A stretch of DNA of 23,263 nt from assembly GCA_964370225.1 (NCBI GenBank), contig CAYJII010000037.1, positions 1 through 23,263 on the forward strand, in the 5' to 3' direction. Origin of the DNA: CAYJII01 sp964370225. GTDB lineage: Bacteria; Bacillota; Clostridia; Oscillospirales; Ruminococcaceae. The position numbers and the translations under genes were made by a program. The notes beneath the pieces were generated by a model. The model searched no databases, had not been told where the DNA came from, and saw only the letters and a program-made list of their open reading frames with translations. This document shows positions 1 to 7,603 of this stretch, one piece after another. How positions within the stretch are numbered: the stretch's first letter is position 1; the number at the start of each line of letters is the position of its first letter.

Positions 1-205
1 CTTTATTATTTATTACGATATCAATATAGCCTGTCAAAGGCAGCATAATCTCATAATCAAAATGCCAATGGGATGCAAAAACATTTTGTTTACCTGACGG
101 AGTATAGAATGCTACAAACTGAAAATCATCAGAATAAAACTTAGCGTCTTTCTTAAATACCGGTTTATATACATTATTATCATCTAAAACTATTATAGTC
201 TCCAT
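1..205 (-). CDS. AraC-family transcriptional regulator, N-terminal part (runs off window)
   Basis: Only the first 68 codons are visible; the gene continues beyond base 1. It starts with ATG at 205 (reading leftward) behind a good AAGGAGTT ribosome binding site at about 211-219. The protein begins METIIVLDDNNVYKPVFKKD and includes HWHFDYEIMLPLTGYIDIVI, which has the pattern of the small cupin ligand-binding domain of AraC/XylS regulators (a His-rich strand, then an E-I-x-x-P-x-x-G strand). The DNA-binding half is outside the window, so the family call rests on this cupin pattern and on context. The gene is divergent from a GH31 glycosidase and sugar ABC transporter, and a 21-bp-phased direct repeat lies between them, as expected for a local sugar-responsive activator. 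A different cupin protein is possible. Confidence 0.72.
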   Translation of the reverse strand, partial: METIIVLDDNNVYKPVFKKDAKFYSDDFQFVAFYTPSGKQNVFASHWHFDYEIMLPLTGYIDIVINNK

Positions 206-240
206 TTTTAACTCCTTTTTGTATAAATCAACATAACATA

Positions 241-281
241 TCGGTTTTGTGCTAATGATAGTCGGTTTAGTACTAGTATTA
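241..281 (+). promoter_or_regulatory. Imperfect 21-bp-phased direct repeat, candidate AraC-type operator
   Basis: Two 20-base copies lie at 241-260 and 262-281, both starting TCGGTTT, with 15 of 20 positions identical. Their start-to-start distance is 21 bp, two helical turns, so both copies face the same side of the DNA. AraC-family proteins typically bind such tandem half-sites next to or overlapping a weak -35 region. A possible -10 (TATAGT, 292-297) lies just downstream of the second copy with no good -35, which fits an activator-dependent promoter for the GH31 operon. Binding by the divergent regulator is inferred. Confidence 0.55.
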
Positions 282-325
282 CTTAAATTATTATAGTAAA
301 ATAGTGTAAACAATATGTTAATAAT

Positions 326-346
326 ACAAATTAAATTTGTTAACAA
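326..346. promoter_or_regulatory. Overlapping palindromes upstream of the GH31 gene
   Basis: A perfect 7+1+7 inverted repeat (ACAAATT A AATTTGT) spans 326-340. A second perfect 10-base palindrome (TTGTTAACAA) overlaps it at 337-346. They sit about 12-45 bases before the GH31 ribosome binding site, in the predicted leader. They could be an operator or a weak RNA hairpin. AT-rich palindromes also arise by chance, so this is only a candidate. Confidence 0.3.
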
Positions 347-370
347 TGATGAAAATGTGAGGTGAGTATT

Positions 371-2404
371 ATGGTTAGTATACAGAATAATAAACTAATC
401 AGAGAGTATGACGGCGAAAAAATGCTAATTGAAGCATTTGGTGAAAACAGCGTCAGAATACGAGTAACAAAACTTAATGAATTTGACAATGAAAATTGGG
501 CATTAATCGAACAAGAAGAAATAATCCCAACTATTGAAGTAAGCAAAAACTCAGATACAAGCGATGGAGTAGTAGCTAATGCAGAGGTTGTAACTATTTC
601 AGATGGAGCTACTTTAATAAATGGCAAAATAAAAGTTACTATAAACAAAGCAGGAAAAATTATTGTAAAAAATCAAAACGATGAGGTTTTACTAGCGGAG
701 TTTGAAAGTGATGTACACACAAGTTTAAATATACCTTCACGCCAACTTAAAGGTATCGCTGGAAGTAATTTTTATGCGAGTATGAAATTTGACTCTAATC
801 CAAATGAAAAGATTTATGGCATGGGTCAATATCAAAATGGCATGTACGACCTAAAAGGTACTACTTTAGAATTAGCACAAAGAAATTCACAAGCTACAAT
901 TCCTTTTATGTACTCAGATTTAAATTATGGTTTCTTCTGGAACAATCCAGCTGTGGGAAAAGCAACTTTTGCTAAAAATATCACAGAGTGGGAAGCTGTA
1001 AGCACAAAACAAATGGATTTTTGGATTACTGTTGGAGATTCTCCTGCTGAAATACTAAAAAGCTACATGAATGTTACTGGAAAACCACCAGTAATGCCTG
1101 AACATGGTTTAGGGTTTTGGCAATCAAAACTAAGATATCAAACACAGGACGAACTCCTTACAGTTGCAAGAGAATATAAAAAGCGCGGTGTTCCACTTGA
1201 TGTCATAGTTAATGACTTTTTCCATTGGGAGCTTGAGGGCGATTGGTCAATGGATAAAAATTACTGGCCTGATCCTAAAGCAATGGTTGATGAGCTTGAG
1301 GAAATGGGAACAAAACTAATGGTTTCGATTTGGCCAACAGTATCAATTAAAGCAAAAAATTATAAAGAGATGAAAGATAAAGGCTACTTAATCAGAAGCG
1401 AAAATGGCGTAAAAGTTAATATGCTTATGATAGACCCTACTTCATTTACCGATATGACTAATCCTGCAGCAGCAGCTTATATGTGGGATAAAGTCAAAGA
1501 AAATTATGTTGCTCATGGGATAACTGATTTCTGGCTTGATGTTGCTGAGCCTGAGTTTTCTAGTTATGACTATGAAAACTACAGATACTATAAAGGTTCT
1601 GCAGCACAAGTTGGTAATGAGTATCCTGTAAAATATACAGAAGCTTACTTTAATGGCCTTCAAGAAATTGGGAAAGACTCAGTTAACTTAGTGCGTTGTG
1701 CTTGGGCTGGTAGCCAAAGATATGGTGCACTTGTATGGTCTGGAGATATCCCATCTACTTGGGACTCGTTTAAAATACAAATCATCTGTGGTTTACAAAT
1801 GGCTATGTCTGGTATTCCATGGTGGACTACTGATATTGGTGGTTTCCACGACGGATATACTGACGACCCTGCTTTCCAAGAGCTTTTAATTCGCTGGTTC
1901 CAATATGGCACATTCTGCCCAGTTATGAGATTGCACGGTATTAGACTACCATCTAAAGCACCTTTAAGCAAAGAAGGCGGTGGCAGATGCGCAAGTGGTG
2001 CAGACAATGAGATTTGGTCATTCGGTGAAGAAAACTATGAAATAATGAAACATCACATCGAAATCAGAAATAAACTAAGAGATTATACTAGAGATTTAAT
2101 GGACAAATCACATATCGATGGTACTCCTATTATTAGACCAATGTACTACTCATTCCCAGAAGACAAAAATGTTTGGGACATAACAGATCAATATATGTTT
2201 GGAGAAGATATCTTAGTATCTCCAGTAACTATGCCAGGCCAAAGAGATAGAGAAGTGTATCTTCCTCTCGGACAAAAATGGTTATCAGTAGATACAGGCG
2301 AAATTTATGATGGTGGACAAACAGTTAACTGTGATGCTCCAATTGAAAAAATTCCTCTGTTTATTAATGCTGATAACACCGAGTTGAGAGAGAAGCTCCT
2401 CTAA
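371..2404 (+). CDS. Glycoside hydrolase family 31 (alpha-xylosidase/alpha-glucosidase type), cytoplasmic
   Basis: This 677-residue enzyme is expected to hydrolyse a terminal alpha-linked sugar with retention. It shows the GH31 plan: an N-terminal beta-sandwich (about 1-230), a TIM barrel and a C-terminal beta domain. The nucleophile is Asp390 in FWLDVAEPE and the acid/base is Asp459 in WSGDIPSTW, a spacing of 69 residues that suits the family. Other family landmarks are IYGMGQYQNG, IVNDFFHW, SGIPWWTTDIGGF and MRLHG. There is no signal peptide, so it acts in the cytoplasm, probably on sugars brought in by the transporter encoded next. I chose ATG 371 because AGGTG sits 6 bases upstream; an in-frame GTG at 362 lies inside that ribosome binding site. 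The family is certain, but the substrate (xyloside or glucoside) cannot be decided from sequence. Confidence 0.93.
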   Translation: MVSIQNNKLIREYDGEKMLIEAFGENSVRIRVTKLNEFDNENWALIEQEEIIPTIEVSKNSDTSDGVVANAEVVTISDGATLINGKIKVTINKAGKIIVKNQNDEVLLAEFESDVHTSLNIPSRQLKGIAGSNFYASMKFDSNPNEKIYGMGQYQNGMYDLKGTTLELAQRNSQATIPFMYSDLNYGFFWNNPAVGKATFAKNITEWEAVSTKQMDFWITVGDSPAEILKSYMNVTGKPPVMPEHGLGFWQSKLRYQTQDELLTVAREYKKRGVPLDVIVNDFFHWELEGDWSMDKNYWPDPKAMVDELEEMGTKLMVSIWPTVSIKAKNYKEMKDKGYLIRSENGVKVNMLMIDPTSFTDMTNPAAAAYMWDKVKENYVAHGITDFWLDVAEPEFSSYDYENYRYYKGSAAQVGNEYPVKYTEAYFNGLQEIGKDSVNLVRCAWAGSQRYGALVWSGDIPSTWDSFKIQIICGLQMAMSGIPWWTTDIGGFHDGYTDDPAFQELLIRWFQYGTFCPVMRLHGIRLPSKAPLSKEGGGRCASGADNEIWSFGEENYEIMKHHIEIRNKLRDYTRDLMDKSHIDGTPIIRPMYYSFPEDKNVWDITDQYMFGEDILVSPVTMPGQRDREVYLPLGQKWLSVDTGEIYDGGQTVNCDAPIEKIPLFINADNTELREKLL

Positions 2405-2444
2405 TCCCTGTAGAAAAAGAAAAATTTCGAAAGGACACGGTGAA

Positions 2445-3365
2445 ATGTATAAAGAAAAAGGCAATTTACTAAAGCGTATTAAGAAAAATGCAGGACTATA
2501 TTTGCTTTTACTTCCAGCAGTTGTAATCATGATAATGTTTACATACCAACCAATGGCAGGCATCGTCATCGCATTTAAAGACTATGTTCCAGTAATCGGA
2601 ATATGGGAAAGTGAGTGGGCAGGTTTTAAATACTTCATTCAGTTTTTCAACTCATTCCAGTTTGTTCCAACAATAACAAATACTCTTACAATTAGTATTT
2701 ACAGTATGCTTATTACTTTTCCACTTCCAATAGCATTCGCGATACTTTGTAATCAAATTAATAATCAAAGATTTAAAAAGGTATTTCAAGTTTCGACTTA
2801 TCTACCACATTTTATCTCAACAGTAGTAATGTGTGGTATGATTATACTATTTTTATCACCAAGCACTGGCGTAATCAGTAGCATGTTAGCGTTAATCGGA
2901 ATAGATGATATGCCAAATTTATTAGGTATTCCAGATGCTTTTGCTGATGTATATGTTTGGACAGAGGTTTGGCAGCATGTAGGTTGGGACAGCATACTTT
3001 ATATTGCAGCACTTTCTGCGATTGACCCATCATTATACGAAGCAGCAACAGTTGATGGTGCTAGCAAATGGCAAAAGATTTTAAAAATCGACTTACCACT
3101 ACTACTTCCTACAGCTACAATCATGCTTATATTAAGAGCTGGTAGTGTAATGAATGTTGGTTTTGAAAAAGTTTATCTATTACAAAATAGACTGAATGAA
3201 CCAGCAAGTGAGATTATATCAACTTATATCTACAAAATCGGTCTCATTAGCACACAGTACAGCTTATCTGCTGCTGTAAACTTATTTAACAATGTAATTA
3301 ACCTTATCTTATTATTAGCAGTTAACTTTATTGCTAAAAAGATGAGCGATAATTCATTAGTATAG
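2445..3365 (+). CDS. ABC sugar transporter permease, LplB type
   Basis: This 306-residue integral membrane protein has about six hydrophobic segments and starts with a short basic N-terminus (MYKEKGNLLKRIKKNAG), typical of LplB/YtpT-type permeases of the oligosaccharide uptake class. The cytoplasmic EAA loop that docks the ATPase begins at Glu199 (EAATVDGASKWQKIL, then LPLLLP). It starts at ATG 2445 behind GAAAGGA, 40 bases after the GH31 stop, and is followed after 14 bases by the partner permease, so the three are co-transcribed. It should form the membrane channel together with the next gene product. Substrate is not determinable from the permease. Confidence 0.93.
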   Translation: MYKEKGNLLKRIKKNAGLYLLLLPAVVIMIMFTYQPMAGIVIAFKDYVPVIGIWESEWAGFKYFIQFFNSFQFVPTITNTLTISIYSMLITFPLPIAFAILCNQINNQRFKKVFQVSTYLPHFISTVVMCGMIILFLSPSTGVISSMLALIGIDDMPNLLGIPDAFADVYVWTEVWQHVGWDSILYIAALSAIDPSLYEAATVDGASKWQKILKIDLPLLLPTATIMLILRAGSVMNVGFEKVYLLQNRLNEPASEIISTYIYKIGLISTQYSLSAAVNLFNNVINLILLLAVNFIAKKMSDNSLV

Positions 3366-3379
3366 GAGGTAGATATATT

Positions 3380-4270
3380 ATGGTAACCTCCAAGAAAATA
3401 AAAAATTCAGATAGAGTGTTTGACACGATTACATATATAATTTGTAGCATAATTATCCTAATAGTACTCTATCCTATGTACTTTATCATCATTGCTTCAT
3501 TCAGCAATCCTGCTGATGTAGCTGCAGGGAAAGTAATATTTTTCCCGACAGCAATAGATTTCTCTGGATATGAAGAAGTGCTCAAAAATGCTGAGCTTTG
3601 GCTTGGATATAGGAACACAATTTTATATGCAGTTGTAGGTACAATATTTAACCTAATAGTAAATTTATTTGCTGCATACCCGCTTTCAAGACAAGATTTG
3701 GTTGGTAAAAAAGTTATTACGATATTCTTTATCATCCCTATGTTCTTCACAGGCGGTCTTATCCCTACATTTATAAACATAAGTAACTACGGATTAAATG
3801 ATACATTCTGGGTAATGGTATTGCCTTTTAGTGTAGTAACTTATTTTATCATTGTAGCTAGAACATTCTTTAAAAACAGCTTACCTGATGGATTATGGGA
3901 AGCGGCTCAAATTGATGGTTGTGGAAACTTAAGATTTTTCTTTAGCATGGTTTTACCACTATCAAAAGCTGTTATCGCAGTTATAGCTTTATGGTCTGCT
4001 GTAGGACATTGGAACGCATATTTTAATGCACTTATCTACTTAAGAAGTGATAATCTACAACCGCTACAAATTTTCTTAAGAAATCTACTTATTAACAATC
4101 AAACTCTAGCAGGTATGGCAACTGGTTCTGCAATGGTAGAAGCACAACAGCTTGCTGAACTTATTAAATACGTTGTTATCGTTGTTTCTTCACTTCCTAT
4201 AATGTGTATGTATCCATTTGTTCAAAAACATTTTAACCAAGGTGTAATGGTAGGCTCTTTAAAAGGTTAA
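3380..4270 (+). CDS. ABC sugar transporter permease, YtcP/LplC type
   Basis: This 296-residue permease is the second half of the channel. It begins with a hydrophilic stretch and a first membrane helix (residues about 15-38) followed by ASFSNPADVAAGKVIFFP, which is characteristic of the YtcP/LplC subgroup. Its EAA loop starts at Glu174 (EAAQIDGCGNLRFFF, then MVLPLSK). The C-terminus ends FNQGVMVGSLKG, the usual closing motif of this subgroup. The start at ATG 3380 follows a strong AGGAGGT ribosome binding site. It is co-transcribed with the LplB-type permease and the binding protein. No ATPase gene lies nearby, so a shared MsmX-like ATPase from elsewhere in the genome is likely. Confidence 0.93.
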   Translation: MVTSKKIKNSDRVFDTITYIICSIIILIVLYPMYFIIIASFSNPADVAAGKVIFFPTAIDFSGYEEVLKNAELWLGYRNTILYAVVGTIFNLIVNLFAAYPLSRQDLVGKKVITIFFIIPMFFTGGLIPTFINISNYGLNDTFWVMVLPFSVVTYFIIVARTFFKNSLPDGLWEAAQIDGCGNLRFFFSMVLPLSKAVIAVIALWSAVGHWNAYFNALIYLRSDNLQPLQIFLRNLLINNQTLAGMATGSAMVEAQQLAELIKYVVIVVSSLPIMCMYPFVQKHFNQGVMVGSLKG

Positions 4271-4286
4271 AATTAAATTGCATTTT

Positions 4287-4300
4287 TCGATGAAAATCGA
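4287..4300 (+). other. Small GAAA-loop hairpin before the binding-protein gene
   Basis: TCGAT at 4287-4291 pairs with ATCGA at 4296-4300 across a GAAA tetraloop. It lies between the permease stop and the solute-binding-protein ribosome binding site (AAGGAG, about 4314-4319). Such hairpins can stabilise a processed downstream mRNA. Its short stem makes this tentative. Confidence 0.35.
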
Positions 4301-4329
4301 TAAATAAATTAATGAAGGAGAAAAGAAAA

Positions 4330-5943
4330 ATGAAAAAATTATTATGCATTCTACTTAGTGCAGCTATGATGCTTTCAGTTGCATCTTGTAGCTCAACTCC
4401 CGCTGAAGATGGCGGAAACGACGCAGGTGGCGATAACGGAGGAGATAGCGCTGACGCTGGTGATGTGACACAATATGACATCGTTGTAAACAGATGGACT
4501 GACGCATGGCCAACTGACTTTATGGATTCAGGCATAATGGCTGAACTAGAAGAAAAACATGGCGTAGATATAGTTTGGGACGTATACTTTAATGCTGACT
4601 GGGCTGAGCAAAAAGCTCTATTATTAGGCGCTAATAACGATTTACCTGATGCTTTTTGGGGATCAATTACACTTAATGATACAGATGTAACACAAAATAA
4701 ACCTGCATTCCTTGAGTTAACTGACTTAATTGAAGCAAACATGCCAAACCTAACTAAAATTTTTAGCGAAGTTCCAGAAATGTATGCTGTAAGTGTTGAC
4801 CGTAATGGCGAAATCTACAGCTTACCAAAACAACTTCCACTAAGACCAGTAGTAGGGGATCTAATGTTCATCAACCAAACATGGCTTGATAATCTAGGTC
4901 TTGAAATGCCTACTAACATTGACGAACTAGAAACTGTACTTACTGCTTTCGTTAACGATGATCCTAACGGAAATGGTGAAAACGATGAGTATGGATATTC
5001 ATACCAAGAAAGCCTAGATGGCGCTCTAAGACATATTCTACTACCTTTTGGAACAATGGTTAGCCGTGCTGGCAACTACATGGGTATGATTGATGACGCT
5101 CCAGTATTTATGCCAATAGAAGATAATTATAAAGAAGCAGCTATCTGGTACCAAGGTTTATATGAACAAGGCTTAATCGACACAGAAGTATTTACTCAAG
5201 ACGGTTCATTATATGACGGTAAAACAAAAGGTGAAGACGGTGCATTAGTTGGTATCACATTTGGTTGGACTGCTGACGCACAAGTTGGCGGTACAAATAT
5301 GAACGACTTTGCAGTTGTTTCACCAATCGCTGGCCCTGATGGACAAAGATACGCTGAAAGCGATCCATCTTTCCTAGACTTAAGCAGAAACGAACTAATC
5401 CTAACAATTAACTGCGAAGACCCTGCTAAACTTCTACAATGGGCTGACGAATTCTACACTGATGAAGTAACTCTACAAACTTACTACGGTTCAGTATCAG
5501 AAGGCAAAATCACTGAAACTGATGGTCAATACGAATTATTAATTCCAGATGATGGTATGTCACTTGATACTTCAGCTTGGTCATTCTCATTTAGAGACCA
5601 TGGTCCAAAATACATGGATCCTGCTTTCTATGAAAATGTTACACTTCCAACTGAACAAGGCGACGGAGTTAAACTAGCTATGGAAGATGAAGTAAAAGAA
5701 TTTGCAGCTGAAACTTTCCCAGTAGTTTCATATACTGACGAACAAAATATTGAACTAGCTACACTGAAAACAGATATCACTGACTATGTTGAAAATACAT
5801 TTGCTCGTTGGATTTCTGATTCTTCAGTTGATATCGAAGCTGAGTGGGCTGATTACTTAGCTCAACTTGATGCAATGGGTCTACAAAGATACATTGAAAT
5901 TCAAACTGAAGCTTATGATGTTTACATGGAAAATATAGGTTAA
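4330..5943 (+). CDS. Extracellular solute-binding lipoprotein of sugar ABC transporter (LplA/YtcQ type)
   Basis: This 537-residue lipoprotein captures the sugar outside the membrane and delivers it to the two permeases. The N-terminus is a lipoprotein signal peptide (MKKLLCILLSAAMMLSVASC) with the lipidated Cys at residue 20. A Gly/Asp/Ala-rich, low-complexity acidic linker follows (about 22-50), then a large mature domain of the size seen in LplA/YtcQ-type binding proteins. I chose ATG 4330 over ATG 4312 because the latter overlaps the AAGGAG ribosome binding site and would add a charged stretch before the signal peptide. It is the last gene of its operon, 59 bases after the permease gene and directly before a strong terminator. 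The ligand is unknown; the GH31 neighbour suggests an alpha-linked oligosaccharide. Confidence 0.92.
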   Translation: MKKLLCILLSAAMMLSVASCSSTPAEDGGNDAGGDNGGDSADAGDVTQYDIVVNRWTDAWPTDFMDSGIMAELEEKHGVDIVWDVYFNADWAEQKALLLGANNDLPDAFWGSITLNDTDVTQNKPAFLELTDLIEANMPNLTKIFSEVPEMYAVSVDRNGEIYSLPKQLPLRPVVGDLMFINQTWLDNLGLEMPTNIDELETVLTAFVNDDPNGNGENDEYGYSYQESLDGALRHILLPFGTMVSRAGNYMGMIDDAPVFMPIEDNYKEAAIWYQGLYEQGLIDTEVFTQDGSLYDGKTKGEDGALVGITFGWTADAQVGGTNMNDFAVVSPIAGPDGQRYAESDPSFLDLSRNELILTINCEDPAKLLQWADEFYTDEVTLQTYYGSVSEGKITETDGQYELLIPDDGMSLDTSAWSFSFRDHGPKYMDPAFYENVTLPTEQGDGVKLAMEDEVKEFAAETFPVVSYTDEQNIELATLKTDITDYVENTFARWISDSSVDIEAEWADYLAQLDAMGLQRYIEIQTEAYDVYMENIG

Positions 5944-5959
5944 TAATTAAAACTATAAT

Positions 5960-5993
5960 AAAACCTCACCTTTTTGGGTGAGGTTTTATCTTA
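5960..5993 (+). terminator. Intrinsic terminator of the GH31-ABC transporter operon
   Basis: An 11-bp perfect stem (AAAACCTCACC at 5960-5970 with GGTGAGGTTTT at 5977-5987) encloses a 6-base loop, and the distal arm ends in a T-run. It lies 17 bases after the binding-protein stop codon. The A-rich proximal arm gives it potential to work in the opposite direction too, though no minus-strand gene needs it here. Confidence 0.92.
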
Positions 5994-6124
5994 TAGCGTA
6001 AATGTTTTTTATGCAAACTAAACTATATATTTAGCTTATTTTAATGAAAATAACAACTGGAAATCAACATGATTAAAAACTTTAAAAGAAGCATTAATTT
6101 ACTGGCAATTTTAACAAAGTTTAC
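5988..6124. other. Intergenic spacer without recognisable gene
   Basis: This AT-rich stretch lies between the terminator and the cobalamin promoter. I find no open reading frame of meaningful size with a ribosome binding site. A weak stem (CTAAA and TTTAG around 6022-6043) is visible but is too short to interpret. Confidence 0.6.
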
Positions 6125-6153
6125 TTGACTTTAAGTGTATGTAATGATATAAT
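6125..6153 (+). promoter_or_regulatory. Sigma-A promoter of the cobalamin operon
   Basis: TTGACT (-35, 6125-6130) and TATAAT (-10, 6148-6153) are separated by exactly 17 bases. Five of six -35 positions and all six -10 positions match the consensus. Transcription should start near 6160, about 18 bases before the riboswitch closing helix. Control is therefore expected mainly at the riboswitch rather than at initiation. Confidence 0.9.
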
Positions 6154-6177
6154 TATAACAAAATTTAATAAGATAAA

Positions 6178-6367
6178 TCATTGTGGCCAAAGGTTGAGCA
6201 TAACTATGCTTAGTCTGAGGTAATAAGGGAAGAAATAACACGGTAACCGCCGCTGTATACGTGAATGTTTTACTTGTTGATGAAAATCAGCCACTGAGGA
6301 ATTGGGAAGGCAAAGTATAACTTGGGATAAATTATCCCATAAACGTGAGTCAGAAGACCTGCAATGA
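6178..6367 (+). ncRNA. Cobalamin (B12) riboswitch
   Basis: The 3' part carries a close match to the B12 box: AGTCAGAAGACCTGC at 6348-6362. Upstream are the conserved core segments AAGGGAA (near 6227), CCGCCGCTGT (near 6248), AGCCACTG (near 6289) and GGGAAGGC (6304-6311). P1 closes with TCATTG (6178-6183) against CAATGA (6362-6367). A peripheral hairpin TGGGATA/TATCCCA spans 6323-6339. It precedes cbiD and a terminator, so bound cobalamin should promote premature termination of the whole biosynthetic operon. Adenosylcobalamin or aqua/methylcobalamin preference is not resolved. Confidence 0.95.
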
Positions 6368-6401
6368 GTGCTTTTGTGCGCATTTTTATAATTTTCTACT
6401 G

Positions 6402-6433
6402 AAAACGGCTGTAGTATTTACAGCCGTTTTTTA
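6402..6433 (+). terminator. Riboswitch-controlled intrinsic terminator before cbiD
   Basis: An 11-bp perfect stem (AAAACGGCTGT at 6402-6412 with ACAGCCGTTTT at 6420-6430) has a 7-base loop and runs into a T-tract. It lies 35 bases after the riboswitch and 32 bases before the cbiD start. A short alternative helix, TTTTC (6392-6396) with GAAAA (6401-6405), overlaps the proximal arm and may be part of an antiterminator; that is inference. Confidence 0.92.
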
Positions 6434-6464
6434 TCTTTATTTAAGTAAATTTGAAGGTGTTATT

Positions 6465-7589
6465 TTGAATGAATACATAGTAAAAAATGGCAAAAAACTC
6501 AAAACAGGGTATACCACTGGGAGTTGTGCTACTGCCGCTGCTACAGTAGCGTTTGAAGCGCTATTATCCCAGAAAACTATATCGAAGGCTAAAATTAAAC
6601 TTCCATCTGGAGAAGAAGTGACTTTTGCAGTAGACATGCTGACTTTTGATGATGATAGTGCAAACTGTACTATAGTAAAAGATGCAGGTGATGACCCCGA
6701 TGTTACACATGGCGCAAAAATTTGCGCTCTAGTAAGCTTGTCTGAGGATGAGGGCTATAAAATAGATGGCGGAGTTGGCGTTGGTCGCGTAACTAGCGAA
6801 GGGTTAAAGCAAAATATCGGTGAGGCTGCTATTAATCCTGTGCCACTAAGTATGATAAAAAAGAATATGGTGCTTATAGCAAAAAAATTTGATTACAAAG
6901 GCGGAGCGAGAGTAATTATTTCTGTACCCGACGGAGAGGAGATTGCAAAAAACACCTTTAATGCTCGTTTGGGTATAATTGGTGGTATATCCATTCTTGG
7001 AACAACGGGAATAGTTGAACCGATGAGTGAAAAGGCAATTGTAGATACTGTGAAATTAACAATAGATAAAATCGCAAAAACGCAAAACGAATGCATCTTA
7101 TTAGTATTCGGTAACTACGGGGAAGAGCATTGTAAAAATAATTTAGACTTATCGCTTGATAATTGCGTGCAAATTTCTAATTTTGTCGGTGAGAGTTTAG
7201 ATTACATAAAATTTAAAGGCTTTAAAAAGGTTTTACTAGTTGGGCATACGGGAAAAATAATAAAACTTGCAGGCTCGATTATGGACACCCACTCAAAAGC
7301 TGCCGATTGCAGAATGGAAATTATCGCAGCACATGCAGCATTGCAAGGAGCTTCTAGGGAGACAATACAGGGAATCATGTCTGCACTTACCACTGATAAA
7401 GCATTTGAAATTATACAAAGTGAAATATATTTTAGAGATGTGCTGTCCTCAATATCAAAAAAAATTTCCTTTCATGTAAACTACAGGGTAAAAAATGATG
7501 TTGAATTTGCATTTTATGCATTTTCAAGCGAGGATAAATTTTCTTTTTCCTCGGATAACTATAATATAATTGAAAAATATTTTAAGTAA
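6465..7589 (+). CDS. cbiD: Cobalt-precorrin-5B C1-methyltransferase CbiD
   Basis: CbiD transfers a methyl group from SAM to C1 of cobalt-precorrin-5B, the step coupled to loss of the C20 two-carbon fragment as acetaldehyde. This 374-residue protein has the diagnostic N-terminal GYTTGSCATAAA motif, then INPVPLSMI and the central NTFNARLGIIGGISILGTTG block; its length is normal. The start is TTG 6465, with GAAGGTG 5 bases upstream and the product beginning MNEYIVKNGKKL. The frame stays open back to a GTG at 6345, but that extension would translate the B12 box and terminator. It is the first gene after the riboswitch, and cbiL follows 14 bases downstream. Confidence 0.95.
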   Translation: MNEYIVKNGKKLKTGYTTGSCATAAATVAFEALLSQKTISKAKIKLPSGEEVTFAVDMLTFDDDSANCTIVKDAGDDPDVTHGAKICALVSLSEDEGYKIDGGVGVGRVTSEGLKQNIGEAAINPVPLSMIKKNMVLIAKKFDYKGGARVIISVPDGEEIAKNTFNARLGIIGGISILGTTGIVEPMSEKAIVDTVKLTIDKIAKTQNECILLVFGNYGEEHCKNNLDLSLDNCVQISNFVGESLDYIKFKGFKKVLLVGHTGKIIKLAGSIMDTHSKAADCRMEIIAAHAALQGASRETIQGIMSALTTDKAFEIIQSEIYFRDVLSSISKKISFHVNYRVKNDVEFAFYAFSSEDKFSFSSDNYNIIEKYFK

Positions 7590-7603
7590 AGGATTTAAAT
7601 AGT

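Noticed and set aside
1660..2007. 115-codon minus-strand open frame within the GH31 gene
   Set aside because: It is antisense to the catalytic TIM barrel of a clear GH31 enzyme, and the low-complexity product looks like a shadow of the real gene.
5988..6124. Possible small gene or RNA between terminator and cobalamin promoter
   Set aside because: There is no open frame with a ribosome binding site, and the visible stems are too short to call an RNA.
6345..6464. In-frame 40-codon extension of cbiD starting at GTG inside the B12 box
   Set aside because: It would translate the riboswitch 3' end and the terminator stem, has no ribosome binding site, and gives a non-CbiD sequence. TTG 6465 with GAAGGTG is far better.
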